Below are positions 19,525-27,922 of a stretch of DNA of 64,000 bases, piece after piece. Each line of letters begins with the position of its first letter. Within the stretch, counting starts at the first letter, position 1. Location of the stretch: contig NZ_PHTY01000001.1 of the NCBI RefSeq assembly GCF_002813135.1, positions 57,501 through 121,500 of the forward strand. The letters run 5' to 3'. Source of the DNA: Ulvibacter sp. MAR_2010_11. GTDB lineage: Bacteria > Bacteroidota > Bacteroidia > Flavobacteriales > Flavobacteriaceae. The notes beneath the pieces are model-generated. The model saw only the letters and a list, made by a program, of their open reading frames with translations. It did no database searches and had not been told where the DNA came from. The position numbers and the translations under genes were made by a program.

Positions 19525-20590
19525 TGCGAAGCAGGTATATAGCTAAGATACCAAAGATAATGTTAGGAAACCAGGTAGCGACAAAAGGCGAAAAACTACT
19601 CTGTTCGGCCATGGTCCCGAAAATTTTATCGAAAAAGATAAATACCATTCCAATTCCAATACCAATGGCGAGGTTTACGCCCATACCACCACGACGCTTC
19701 ATCGACGATACGGCAACAGCGATGATGGTTAAGATATAGGCTGAAACCGGCAAACTCCAACGTTTATAACGTACTACTTCGTACCGATTTATATAGGTAG
19801 ATCCCCGTTCCCTTTCACGTTTAATAAAAGAATTAAGTTCGGTAAAATTGAGGGTCTCCGCAATGTATTCCACAGGGGTGAGGTCTTCCAGTTCGAATGA
19901 AAAAGTAGTATCCAACTTTACCTCACTTTGTAAAATGTCTTCGTGTTCACCTATTATTCTCTTTGTATAATTATAGAGGGTGTAGGTGCTGTCTTTTTCG
20001 TTATATAAGATACGTTTAGAGTCGATTTTATATATCATTTTATTCCCCTCAAAGTGTTCGAGGGTGAAATTATTTCCCGATTTCTCATGCACGTTGAAGT
20101 AGCTTACGTAGATATAATCGTTATCGTTAATTTGTCTGTACACATTGCTCTGCTGCCTGGCTTGTTTGTTATTTTTTAAATACTGAAAAGTAAATTCATT
20201 AAAGCCCTTACTCGCCATGGGCGCCAGATACATTCCCATAATTAAGGCGCCAATACACACGATGGTTGCACCAATCATATAAGGGCGTAAAAAGCGATAA
20301 TAGGAAACCCCGCTGCTTAAGAATGCAATTACTTCGGTGTTATTGGCAAGTTTTGACGTGAACCAAATTACCGAAAGAAACAAAAACAGGGGAAACAATA
20401 AATTGGCGAAATAAACGGTAAAGTCGAGATAGTATTTGGCAACTTCAATAAAAGGGACTTCGTTTGCCAGTATCTTATCAATTTTTTCAGCAAGATTGAC
20501 GGTAATTCCAATAGGTATAAACAGCAGCAACAGGAGGACGAATGTTCCCAAATACTTACGCAATATGTATCTGTCGAGGATGCTGAGCAT
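19511..20590 (-). CDS. LptF/LptG family LPS export permease
   Basis: A 359-aa inner membrane permease of the lipopolysaccharide transport complex. It has the YjgP/YjgQ layout: three N-terminal helices (residues 14-34, 55-80 and 100-122), a periplasmic beta-rich domain (about 125-265) and three C-terminal helices (277-295, 303-320 and 333-352). It is closer to the LptG type by position, but I cannot separate LptF from LptG by eye. It starts 3 nt after tgt. Confidence 0.88.
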   Translation of the reverse strand: MLSILDRYILRKYLGTFVLLLLLFIPIGITVNLAEKIDKILANEVPFIEVAKYYLDFTVYFANLLFPLFLFLSVIWFTSKLANNTEVIAFLSSGVSYYRFLRPYMIGATIVCIGALIMGMYLAPMASKGFNEFTFQYLKNNKQARQQSNVYRQINDNDYIYVSYFNVHEKSGNNFTLEHFEGNKMIYKIDSKRILYNEKDSTYTLYNYTKRIIGEHEDILQSEVKLDTTFSFELEDLTPVEYIAETLNFTELNSFIKRERERGSTYINRYEVVRYKRWSLPVSAYILTIIAVAVSSMKRRGGMGVNLAIGIGIGMVFIFFDKIFGTMAEQSSFSPFVATWFPNIIFGILAIYLLRNAKR

Positions 20591-20593
20591 TTT

Positions 20594-21724
20594 TTACAGG
20601 CGTTTGTCCATTTGTTTAACCATTGTTGTCTTCCAGGTTGCAAAGTCTCCTGCTAAGATATGTTTTCTGGCTTCACGTACCAACCACATATAAAATCCGA
20701 GATTGTGAATGGTTGCAATTTGCCTTCCCAGCATTTCATTTACGGTAAACAAATGGCGAACATAGGCTTTGCTGTACGCGGTGTCAACCCAGGTGATGTT
20801 CATCTCGTCCAATGCCGAAAAATCGGCTTCCCACTTCTTGTTTTTTATGTTTATGGTTCCGTGGGCGGTAAAGAGCATTCCGTTTCTTCCGTTTCGGGTT
20901 GGCATTACGCAATCGAACATATCGATACCCAAGGCGATGTTTTCCAGAATATTGATGGGTGTTCCTACTCCCATTAGATAACGCGGTTTGTCTTTGGGAA
21001 GTATTTCGGTGACGACGCTTGTCATTTCGTACATTTCTTCGGCAGGTTCGCCTACTGAAAGTCCGCCAATGGCATTCCCTTCGGCTCCAACTGAAGCTAT
21101 ATATTCGGCAGATTGTTTCCGCAGCTCTTTATAGGTACTTCCCTGAACAATTGGAAAGAACGTTTGTGAGAAGTCGTATTTGTAAGGTGTTTTTTCCAAA
21201 TGAGCAATACAACGGTCCAACCAGCGGTGCGTCATGTGCATGGAACGTTTGGCATAATTATACTCGCAAGGATACGGAGTGCATTCATCGAATGCCATAA
21301 TGATATCGGCGCCAATGCTACGCTGAATTTCCATTACATTTTCGGGCGTAAACACATGGTAACTTCCATCGATATGCGATTTAAATTTAACTCCTTCTTC
21401 CTTAATTTTCCGGTTTGCTGAAAGGGAATACACCTGATAGCCGCCACTATCGGTTAGAATGGGATGCTTCCAATTCATAAACTTATGCAGGCCGCCTGCT
21501 TTTTCAAGAATATCTATTTGCGGACGAAGGAACAAATGGTATGTATTTCCAAGGATGATATCGGGCTTGATTTCTGTTTCCAATTCGCGCTGATGCACAC
21601 CCTTTACGGTGCCAACGGTGCCAACGGGCATAAAGATGGGGGTTTCAACCGTACCGTGGTCCAAAATCATGGTTCCTGCTCTGGCCTGGCTGCCTGTATC
21701 TGTAGCTTCTAATGTAAATTGCAT
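20594..21724 (-). CDS. tgt: tRNA guanosine(34) transglycosylase
   Basis: Exchanges guanine 34 for the queuosine precursor preQ1 in tRNAs with GUN anticodons. The 376-aa length is normal. Conserved parts include the catalytic aspartate in ILTDSGGYQVYSL, QRSIGADIIMAFDECTPYP and the second active-site aspartate in GVGTPINILENIALGIDMFDCVMPTR. The zinc-site cysteines usual at the C-terminus (CxCxxC) are not evident in this copy: residues near 310 read HGTINIKNKKWEADFSALDE and no CxCxxC appears. This is also seen in other Bacteroidota as far as I recall. It leads the operon tgt-lptG-eamA. Confidence 0.95.
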   Translation of the reverse strand: MQFTLEATDTGSQARAGTMILDHGTVETPIFMPVGTVGTVKGVHQRELETEIKPDIILGNTYHLFLRPQIDILEKAGGLHKFMNWKHPILTDSGGYQVYSLSANRKIKEEGVKFKSHIDGSYHVFTPENVMEIQRSIGADIIMAFDECTPYPCEYNYAKRSMHMTHRWLDRCIAHLEKTPYKYDFSQTFFPIVQGSTYKELRKQSAEYIASVGAEGNAIGGLSVGEPAEEMYEMTSVVTEILPKDKPRYLMGVGTPINILENIALGIDMFDCVMPTRNGRNGMLFTAHGTINIKNKKWEADFSALDEMNITWVDTAYSKAYVRHLFTVNEMLGRQIATIHNLGFYMWLVREARKHILAGDFATWKTTMVKQMDKRL

Positions 21725-21889
21725 TCGGTTTTTTTCTGAAAGGGCAAAGATAACAGTAATTAATTTCCAAAACCCAACTAACGAAGTTCAAATCTGTTCA
21801 TTTTAAGAAGACCTTTCAGTATTATTAATTACAATATCCATTCTGTTAACTAAAAAATGGAATTCGTTAATAACTGCCGTAATTTCAAC

Positions 21890-21920
21890 TTGTACCACCC
21901 TATTAATTCCCTTACTTTTG
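21890..21920 (+). promoter_or_regulatory. promoter of the transketolase genes
   Basis: TTG (21890-21892) and TACTTTTG (21913-21920) are 20 nt apart, 22 nt before the first transketolase ATG. It fits the Bacteroidota consensus. Confidence 0.7.
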
Positions 21921-21942
21921 CGGCATAAATTTACAATTAGAC

Positions 21943-22788
21943 ATGCCAGATTTTAAATACCTCAACGATTTAGTAATACAAGTTCGCAGGGACATTCTTA
22001 GACAGGTACACAAGGTAAATTCGGGTCATCCGGGTGGTTCACTGGGATGTACTGAATTTTTTGTAGCCCTTTTTCAAGTCCTTATGGAACGAAAAGATGG
22101 GTTCGATATGAATGGAAAAGGTGAAGACATCTTCTTCTTGTCCAATGGACATATCTCTCCGGTTTTTTACAGTGTTTTAGCGCGTTCGGGCTATTTTCCT
22201 GTAGAAGAATTAAATACATTCCGATTGCTGAATTCTCGTTTGCAAGGACATCCTACAACACATGAAGGGCTGCCCGGAGTACGGATTGCATCCGGATCTT
22301 TGGGACAGGGTATTTCGGTATCTATTGGTGCTGCCGAAGCTAAAAAGTTGAATAAAGACAAGCATCTTATCTATACTCTTTGTGGTGACGGAGAATTGCA
22401 GGAAGGGCAGAATTGGGAAGCGATTATGTATGCAGCCGGGAACAAGGTTGACAATCTAATTGTGACGATTGACCTCAACGGACAACAAATTGACGGGGCT
22501 ACAGACAATGTGCTGCCCATGGGTAATGTAAAGGCAAAATTTGAAGCCTTTGGTTGGGATGTCATGGAAATAAAGGAAGGAAACAGTCTGGAGGCTGTTA
22601 TTTCAGGAATGAAACAGGCAAAGGAAAAAACCGGGAAGGGAAAACCTGTTTGTGTTTTACTACATACTATTATGGGGAACGGCGTCGATTTTATGATGCA
22701 TACGCACGATTGGCATGGCAAAGCTCCCAATGACGATCAATTAGCGGTTGGATTGGATCAAAACCCGGTAACATTAGGCGATTATTAA
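21943..22788 (+). CDS. transketolase, N-terminal subunit
   Basis: A 281-aa thiamine diphosphate-binding half of a split transketolase, which moves two-carbon ketol units in the pentose phosphate pathway. It has the TPP/Mg motif GDGELQEGQNWEAIMYAAGNKVDNLIVTIDLNGQQ near residue 145 and the substrate histidine in KVNSGHPGGSLG. The C-terminal half is a separate gene 16 nt downstream, so the active enzyme should be a heteromer. Split transketolases are known in Bacteroidota. Confidence 0.95.
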   Translation: MPDFKYLNDLVIQVRRDILRQVHKVNSGHPGGSLGCTEFFVALFQVLMERKDGFDMNGKGEDIFFLSNGHISPVFYSVLARSGYFPVEELNTFRLLNSRLQGHPTTHEGLPGVRIASGSLGQGISVSIGAAEAKKLNKDKHLIYTLCGDGELQEGQNWEAIMYAAGNKVDNLIVTIDLNGQQIDGATDNVLPMGNVKAKFEAFGWDVMEIKEGNSLEAVISGMKQAKEKTGKGKPVCVLLHTIMGNGVDFMMHTHDWHGKAPNDDQLAVGLDQNPVTLGDY

Positions 22789-22804
22789 TTCTCAACAAAC
22801 ATTA

Positions 22805-23758
22805 ATGAAAAAATATACAGACAGCGGTAAAAAAGACACGCGTTCCGGTTTTGGAGCAGGACTCACTGAACTTGGAAAAACAAATGAAAACGTGGTTGCT
22901 CTTTGCGCCGATCTTACCGGTTCGTTGAAGATGGATGAATTTAAAGACAATCATCCGGAGCGATTCTTTCAGGTAGGAATTGCAGAAGCCAATATGATGG
23001 GAATTGCAGCAGGAATAACTATTGGAGGAAAAATTCCGTTTACAGGAACTTTTGCGAATTTTTCAACCGGAAGGGTGTACGACCAAATAAGACAGAGCAT
23101 TGCCTACAGCGGTAAGAACGTAAAAATTTGTGCTTCGCACGCAGGGGTGACTTTGGGCGAAGACGGGGCAACACACCAGATATTGGAAGATTTGGGATTG
23201 ATGAAAATGCTACCCGGAATGACGGTTATTAATACCTGCGATTATAACCAAACCAAAGCTGCTACTATTGCGATCGCTAAACATAAAGGCCCTGTTTATT
23301 TAAGATTTGGAAGGCCAAAGGTTGCCAATTTCACTGCGACAGATCAAACTTTTGAAATTGGAAAGGCGGTGCATTTACAGGACGGAACGGATGTGACCAT
23401 CGTTGCAACGGGCCATTTGGTATGGGAGGCCCTTCTGGCCGCAGAAGCATTGCATGCAAAAGGAATCTCTGCCGAAGTAATCAACATTCACACCATCAAG
23501 CCTTTAGACAATAAAGCCATTATAAAAAGCGTTACAAAAACAGGATGCATTGTCACCGCCGAAGAACACAACTTTTTGGGAGGTTTAGGTGAAAGTGTTT
23601 CCAGAGTTTTAGCCGAAAATACCCCAACTCCACAAGAATTTGTAGCTACTCAAGACACCTTTGGTGAATCCGGTACTCCGGAGGAGCTAATGGATAAATA
23701 TGGTCTAAATGCCGACGCAATCGTGAAAGCGGCACTTAAAGTGATTGCACGCAAGTAA
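22805..23758 (+). CDS. transketolase, C-terminal subunit
   Basis: A 317-aa protein with the pyrimidine-binding domain (residues 10-165; the catalytic glutamate lies in RFFQVGIAEANMMGIAAG) and the C-terminal transketolase domain (about 185-310, DVTIVATGHLVWEAL). It pairs with the preceding gene to form a complete enzyme. Downstream is a strong hairpin terminator shared with the convergent FKBP-type lipoprotein gene. Confidence 0.95.
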   Translation: MKKYTDSGKKDTRSGFGAGLTELGKTNENVVALCADLTGSLKMDEFKDNHPERFFQVGIAEANMMGIAAGITIGGKIPFTGTFANFSTGRVYDQIRQSIAYSGKNVKICASHAGVTLGEDGATHQILEDLGLMKMLPGMTVINTCDYNQTKAATIAIAKHKGPVYLRFGRPKVANFTATDQTFEIGKAVHLQDGTDVTIVATGHLVWEALLAAEALHAKGISAEVINIHTIKPLDNKAIIKSVTKTGCIVTAEEHNFLGGLGESVSRVLAENTPTPQEFVATQDTFGESGTPEELMDKYGLNADAIVKAALKVIARK

Positions 23759-23798
23759 ATCTTTTTTTGCGCTTGCTATTTGCAGGCAGTATCCAAAT

Positions 23799-23834
23799 CA
23801 AAAAAGCCTTCAGTTTACTACTGAAGGCTTTTTT
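23799..23834 (+). terminator. bidirectional intrinsic terminator
   Basis: AAAAAAGCCTTCAGT-TTACT-ACTGAAGGCTTTTTT is a nearly perfect hairpin with A and T tails, between the convergent transketolase and FKBP-lipoprotein genes. Confidence 0.9.
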
Positions 23835-23852
23835 AATTGTATGAACTTATTG

Positions 23853-24848
23853 TTAATTGTCTTCGTCTAAATAATCCGGGATACCATCATTGTCTTCATC
23901 CGGGAAGTTTATGGTGTTTATTGTGATCACTCCTGTGGTTTCATCTTCTTCTCTGGATATTTCAACTTCATTGGGACCTAAAACAGGTTCCGCATCGCCC
24001 GAATTAATAGTATAGGTATTTAATTCTATTTCATCTTTGGTAAGCCTTCCATCGTTATCGTCATCCACATCGGCATAGTTGGGACTAAAATCATCGTCGG
24101 TGTCATCATCTTCTTCCCGTCCGTTACCGTTTAAATCTTCCATAATCGAAGGCACGCCATCGCCATCCTGATCGCCAATTTCGGCCTTGTACAATCTAAA
24201 TGTAAACGCGAGTTGTGCATACACTCCTATGTCTCCCGGGGGAGGATTCGAGAAGTATGCCAGTCCGGAAGGAATAAACACCGCTCCCGAGCTAAAATCT
24301 TCGAAATAAACGGTTCCATCGGGGTTTTCGATGGCATCTCCAGCAGCAGTATTAAATTCGATAAGACCATCCTGCAGGCCGTCAATAATTTGAGTAAGAT
24401 CGAAGCGTACAGGGTTTATAGAGCCGTCGAATAAAGAATTATCCAACAATCTTCCTTCAAAAGACATGGTTCCCACATCCGGAAATTGAATACGTCTTCC
24501 GCCGCCTTGTTTTGCTTCCAAATAATACAAGGTATAGGTAACATCGTCGTTTATTCGATCCTTTACAATTTTGGATTGCACCTGATCTATCAATGGAATT
24601 TTATTTGCATTAGCACCAATAAGACTATCGAAACGAATAATATAATCGAAATCTGCAGGCGGATTTTCAAACTCTTCGTAATTGTAAAAATGTGTCGCTA
24701 AAAATCCTTCAATTTGCGTGGTCGCGGCGATAGCTTCTTCCCCTCTATCTCTAGGCGGAATTGACTCAACTCCATCATCTTTTTTACACGAAACAACTGC
24801 AAGAAATGTCAAGATTAGGGTTGACACCAAAAAATATGCTTTCTTCAT
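23853..24848 (-). CDS. FKBP-type peptidyl-prolyl isomerase lipoprotein with Asp-rich repeats
   Basis: A 331-aa protein. A lipoprotein signal precedes Cys-21 (LAVVSCKK). Residues about 105-215 resemble an FKBP domain ([50 protein letters not shown]). The last 110 residues hold Asp/Asn-rich calcium-binding repeats of the thrombospondin type 3 kind ([46 protein letters not shown]). Related flavobacterial lipoproteins assist folding of secreted or gliding proteins, but a gliding role here is inference. It is transcribed alone. Confidence 0.82.
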   Translation of the reverse strand: MKKAYFLVSTLILTFLAVVSCKKDDGVESIPPRDRGEEAIAATTQIEGFLATHFYNYEEFENPPADFDYIIRFDSLIGANANKIPLIDQVQSKIVKDRINDDVTYTLYYLEAKQGGGRRIQFPDVGTMSFEGRLLDNSLFDGSINPVRFDLTQIIDGLQDGLIEFNTAAGDAIENPDGTVYFEDFSSGAVFIPSGLAYFSNPPPGDIGVYAQLAFTFRLYKAEIGDQDGDGVPSIMEDLNGNGREEDDDTDDDFSPNYADVDDDNDGRLTKDEIELNTYTINSGDAEPVLGPNEVEISREEDETTGVITINTINFPDEDNDGIPDYLDEDN

Positions 24849-24927
24849 TCTTCTTTTTTTGAGGCCGCAAGATACAATTTTCCTCTATTTTTGCTTACTA
24901 GATTAACGTAGAATTAATGTTAATTGT

Positions 24928-25302
24928 ATGAGAGTTGATAAATATCTGTGGTGTATTCGTTATTACAAAACCAGAAGCATAGCGACTGCCGCATGTAGGA
25001 AAGGAGCTGTAAGAGTACGTAATGAAGTGGTGAAGCCGTCCCGGGAAGTATATCCCGGCGATTCGATACAGGTGAGAAAGGATCAGATTGATTATACGCT
25101 GGATGTCCTGGATTTGCCCGAAAGCAGACTGGGAGCCAAGCTTGTAGATATGTATCGAAAAGACACTACACCCAAGGAAGCGTTTGCAAACCAGGAGCTT
25201 TTAAAATATTCGAAGGAGTACTATCGGAAAAAAGGAGCTGGCCGTCCCACCAAAAAAGACAGACGAGATATTGACGATTTTAAAGACACAGACGATTCTT
25301 AA
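24928..25302 (+). CDS. S4 domain RNA-binding protein (HslR-like)
   Basis: A 124-aa cytoplasmic protein. Residues 1-60 are an S4 RNA-binding fold (MRVDKYLWCIRYYKTRSIATAACRKGAVRVRNEVVKPSREVYPGD). The basic C-terminal tail ends GRPTKKDRRDIDDFKD. It resembles Hsp15/HslR, which rescues stalled 50S subunits carrying nascent chains, but function here is inferred from the fold. It starts 79 nt from the divergent lipoprotein gene and is followed 37 nt later by a phosphoribosyltransferase. Confidence 0.88.
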   Translation: MRVDKYLWCIRYYKTRSIATAACRKGAVRVRNEVVKPSREVYPGDSIQVRKDQIDYTLDVLDLPESRLGAKLVDMYRKDTTPKEAFANQELLKYSKEYYRKKGAGRPTKKDRRDIDDFKDTDDS

Positions 25303-25339
25303 ACGCGGTATTTACTATCTTTGATAAAACTTTTTCTCC

Positions 25340-25843
25340 ATGACCCAAACCAGCACAGTTATTTTAGACAAAAAGCAGATTGATCACAAAATAAGACGCA
25401 TTGCGTATCAGATTTATGAAACCAATGTAAATGAAAAGGAAGTGATTATAGCCGGAATCAAAGAGAATGGCTTTTTATTCGCAAAAAAATTGAAGACTGT
25501 GGTTGAAAAAGTATCTCCGTTAAAAGTTATTTTATGTGAAGTAATAATCGATAAGAAGAAGCCCACCAATCCTATAAAAACCTCTTTGGAACCAAAAGAG
25601 TATCAGAACAAATCGTTGTTGCTGGTTGATGATGTCTTGCACTCGGGCACTACGTTAATTTATGGTGTGAAGCATTTTCTACAAGTACCATTAAAGCAAT
25701 TTAAGACGGCGGTTTTGGTAGATCGTAATCATAAAAAATTTCCTATTAAAGCCGATTTCAAAGGAATTTCTCTTTCTACTTCCTTGAATGAAAATGTGGC
25801 GGTTATTTTTGAAAAAAACAACGATCGCGCTGTTTTAGAATAA
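25340..25843 (+). CDS. phosphoribosyltransferase family protein
   Basis: A 167-aa type I phosphoribosyltransferase with the PRPP-binding loop LLLVDDVLHSGTTLIYGVKHF at residues 94-114. It is of the PyrR/Hpt size, but the nucleobase and any regulatory role are not evident. A TATCTTTG box at 25316-25323 just upstream suggests its own promoter, though no clear TTG lies at the right distance. Its stop overlaps the convergent aroK gene by 9 nt. Confidence 0.85.
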   Translation: MTQTSTVILDKKQIDHKIRRIAYQIYETNVNEKEVIIAGIKENGFLFAKKLKTVVEKVSPLKVILCEVIIDKKKPTNPIKTSLEPKEYQNKSLLLVDDVLHSGTTLIYGVKHFLQVPLKQFKTAVLVDRNHKKFPIKADFKGISLSTSLNENVAVIFEKNNDRAVLE

Positions 25844-26356
25844 CAGAACTATAATTTTAGCAACGATTTCCTGTACGCCGGCTTCGCCTGTGTTTACTGT
25901 AAAGGTAGCTTGTGTGTAGTAATGCGAACGTTCGAACAAATGCTTTCGAATAAAATCTTTTAGAACTGCCTCTGTTTGCAAATGAGCGATGAGCGGTCTG
26001 TGCGCCTTTTCCGAATAGAGTCTTGTGGTGAGCACCTCCAAAGAGGTTTGAAGGTAGATGGTGATTACATTGGGTTGTGTTGAGAGGAAGGTGGTGGTAT
26101 CCCCGTAACAGGGCGTCCCTCCTCCGGTAGCTATTACTAATTTTTCGGGAGAGGAAATTAAATCCTGCAGTATCTCCTTTTCGATATTTCTGAAATAGAT
26201 TTCTCCTTTTTCATTAAAGACTTCTGAAATGGTTTTGTCTTCTCTCTTTTCAATTTCGGAATCTAAATCGATACAATTGTAATTTAATGTGGAGGCCAAT
26301 TGCTTTCCAACCGAAGATTTTCCACTTCCCATATATCCAAAAAGTACAATTTTCAT
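25835..26356 (-). CDS. aroK: shikimate kinase
   Basis: Phosphorylates shikimate in the chorismate pathway. From the chosen start the protein is about 173 aa and opens MKIVLFGYMGSGKSSVG, with the P-loop GYMGSGKS. Also present are the shikimate-binding DLDSEIEKRE and the ATGGGTPCYG motif. An ATG nine codons upstream is in frame, but family members start at MKIVLFGYMG, so I take 26356. It lies between convergent and divergent neighbours and is transcribed alone. Confidence 0.93.
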   Translation of the reverse strand: MKIVLFGYMGSGKSSVGKQLASTLNYNCIDLDSEIEKREDKTISEVFNEKGEIYFRNIEKEILQDLISSPEKLVIATGGGTPCYGDTTTFLSTQPNVITIYLQTSLEVLTTRLYSEKAHRPLIAHLQTEAVLKDFIRKHLFERSHYYTQATFTVNTGEAGVQEIVAKIIVLLF

Positions 26357-26438
26357 GCTTTGATTTATCGTAGAATTATTCAAAAATACTGATAGTTAAA
26401 GAGATTCCTTTTTTTTTCAAATTTAATTTAATTAAGCT

Positions 26439-26469
26439 TTGAAAAATAAATAAAAGGATAGTATATTTG
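26439..26469 (+). promoter_or_regulatory. promoter of tRNA-Lys
   Basis: TTG (26439-26441) and TATATTTG (26462-26469) are 20 nt apart, 37 nt before the tRNA. Confidence 0.7.
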
Positions 26470-26506
26470 CACCCGCCTACCGAGAGGGAGGCAGGCATTC
26501 AAGGAA

Positions 26507-26579
26507 GACCTGGTAGCTCAGTTGGTAGAGCACCTCCCTTTTAAGGAGGTGGTCCTGGGTTCGAGCCCCAGCCAGGTCA
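26507..26579 (+). tRNA. tRNA-Lys (anticodon UUU)
   Basis: 73 nt. The acceptor stem GACCTGG/CCAGGTC, D-arm TAGCTCAGTTGGTAGAGCA, anticodon stem CCTCC/GGAGG with loop CTTTTAA (anticodon TTT), and T-arm CTGGG-TTCGAGC-CCCAG are all perfect. The discriminator base is A and CCA is not encoded. Its last 15 bases are repeated 104 bp downstream. Confidence 0.97.
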
Positions 26580-26684
26580 CAGAATGGCAAGTTCCTTTTA
26601 CAAAAGGGGCGAGAAGTTTATCTCGAGCGCCAGCCCGACAGAGTCATTCTGGCGGGAAGCCGAGAGAAGCCCCAGCCAGGTCAC
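26565..26684 (+). repeat. direct repeat of the tRNA-Lys 3' end flanking an 88-bp insert
   Basis: GCCCCAGCCAGGTCAC occurs at 26565-26580 (inside the tRNA) and again at 26669-26684. The 88 bp between contain a GCCAG...CTGGC palindrome (26632-26655) also found in three sites of the cassette array. The layout looks like an insertion that regenerated the tRNA end, or a tandem duplication. Confidence 0.75.
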
Positions 26685-26687
26685 CAA

Positions 26688-26720
26688 AAAAAGTTAAACC
26701 CTTGGTTTAGCTTTTTTTTT
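26688..26720 (+). terminator. intrinsic terminator after tRNA-Lys
   Basis: AAGTTAAACC-CTT-GGTTTAGCTT followed by a long T run. Confidence 0.8.
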
Positions 26721-26747
26721 GTTTTACGGTTGTCTTAGTTACATTTG
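26719..26747 (+). promoter_or_regulatory. promoter of tRNA-Leu
   Basis: TTG (26719-26721) and TACATTTG (26740-26747) are 18 nt apart, 21 nt before the tRNA. The TTG borders the terminator of tRNA-Lys. Confidence 0.6.
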
Positions 26748-26767
26748 GCAAGCTCAAATTAAGAAAT

Positions 26768-26850
26768 ACCCGGGTGCTGGAATTGGTAGACAGGCACGGT
26801 TGAGGGCCGTGTGTACTAGTTACGTGTGGGTTCAAGTCCCATTCCGGGTA
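26768..26850 (+). tRNA. tRNA-Leu (anticodon GAG)
   Basis: 83 nt with a long variable arm, as expected of tRNA-Leu. The acceptor ACCCGGG pairs with TCCGGGT (one G-T pair), the anticodon stem is CACGG/CCGTG with loop TTGAGGG (anticodon GAG), and the T-arm is GTGGG-TTCAAGT-CCCAT. The discriminator is A. CCA is not encoded. Confidence 0.95.
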
Positions 26851-26851
26851 C

Positions 26852-26883
26852 AAAAGTCATCTTTTAAAGATGACTTTTTTTTG
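26852..26883 (+). terminator. intrinsic terminator after tRNA-Leu
   Basis: AAAAGTCATCTTT-TA-AAGATGACTTTT and a T run directly after the tRNA. Confidence 0.9.
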
Positions 26884-26948
26884 TTCAAGAATTTTATATC
26901 TTTCCTAAACATTTCGCATTCTTTTTAGTATTTTTCCTGACAAATTGA

Positions 26949-27857
26949 ATGCAGGATATGAGCGTTAAAACACAATTTAGTATAAAAGATCTTGAGAATC
27001 TTAGTTCCATAAAGGCGCATACCATTCGAATTTGGGAAAAGAGATATAAGCTATTATCACCCGAACGAACCAGCACCAATATTCGATATTACGGCGTAGA
27101 AAGCCTGAAACGATTGCTGAATGTAAATTTGCTCTATAAAAAGGGGCATAAAATCTCCAAAATTGCAGAGCTCTCTAACGCCCAAATACAAGCTCTTATA
27201 GAAGAGGAATCTGAAACTGCTCAAGAACTTATTGCGATCAAGAATTTTAAATCGGCCATGTTCGATTTCGACGCAGGGTTGTTTCATTCAACTTTTGAAA
27301 TGTTATCTGAAAACAAATCCTTCAGCGAAATTTTTACAGAAGTATTTTTGCCGCTACTTTCAGAAATTGGCATACTCTGGCAAACCGGAAGTATCGATCC
27401 TGCTCACGAGCATTTTATTTCAGAATTGATAAAACAAAAGGTGATTGTGAGTATTGAAACCCTTCATAAAGATTTCAGAAAGGAGCACGACAAAACCTTT
27501 GTGCTCTACCTTCCGCTTAACGAAATTCATGAAATAGGACTTCTATATTGCAACTACGAAATACTTTCGGCAGGATATAAAACTATTTATCTGGGGAATA
27601 ACATTCCGCTGGAAAGTCTACAGTATGTCCTTAAGCATCATGACAACATAATTTTTCTTTCCTATTTTACAGTGGCACCCCACGGGGAGTCCCTCGAAGC
27701 GTATGCCGATAATTTTAAAAAAACAATACAAGCGGTCAAACCTTGTACTCTGTGGATTATGGGAGCGCAGGCTAAGGGAATCAATTCAACAAAATTTCCG
27801 GAAGGTGTCCGTACTTTTTCAGGCATTTCTGAATTTGTTACTACCCTGGAAACCTAA
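26949..27857 (+). CDS. MerR family regulator with B12-binding domain (CarH/LitR-like)
   Basis: A 302-aa regulator. Residues 8-75 are a MerR-type winged helix (FSIKDLENLSSIKAHTIRIWEKRY). A four-helix B12-1 domain follows, then a B12-2 Rossmann domain. The cobalamin motifs are visible: ExHxxG (EIHEIG, lower axial histidine) near residue 195 and Wx9EH (W-QTGSIDPAH-EH) near residue 140. In CarH the Wx9EH motif shields adenosylcobalamin and makes the protein a light sensor. It lies directly upstream of crtI and on the same strand, so light-dependent control of carotenoid synthesis is a reasonable inference. MQDM and MSVK starts are both possible. Confidence 0.9.
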   Translation: MQDMSVKTQFSIKDLENLSSIKAHTIRIWEKRYKLLSPERTSTNIRYYGVESLKRLLNVNLLYKKGHKISKIAELSNAQIQALIEEESETAQELIAIKNFKSAMFDFDAGLFHSTFEMLSENKSFSEIFTEVFLPLLSEIGILWQTGSIDPAHEHFISELIKQKVIVSIETLHKDFRKEHDKTFVLYLPLNEIHEIGLLYCNYEILSAGYKTIYLGNNIPLESLQYVLKHHDNIIFLSYFTVAPHGESLEAYADNFKKTIQAVKPCTLWIMGAQAKGINSTKFPEGVRTFSGISEFVTTLET

Positions 27858-27874
27858 CAAATTCATAAAAAGTA

Positions 27875-27891
27875 ACAAAATTCAATTTTGT
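27875..27891 (+). promoter_or_regulatory. perfect palindrome, candidate operator before crtI
   Basis: ACAAAATT-C-AATTTTGT is a perfect 8-1-8 palindrome between the MerR/B12 regulator and crtI. A further half site ACAAAAT lies at 27903-27909. Its position suggests the operator of the regulator. No clear TANNTTTG box is seen nearby. Confidence 0.5.
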
Positions 27892-27922
27892 TTATTATTT
27901 TTACAAAATCGTTAAACATATT

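Noticed and set aside
26522-26710. 62-aa frame across tRNA-Lys and its duplicated end
   Set aside because: It overlaps the tRNA completely.
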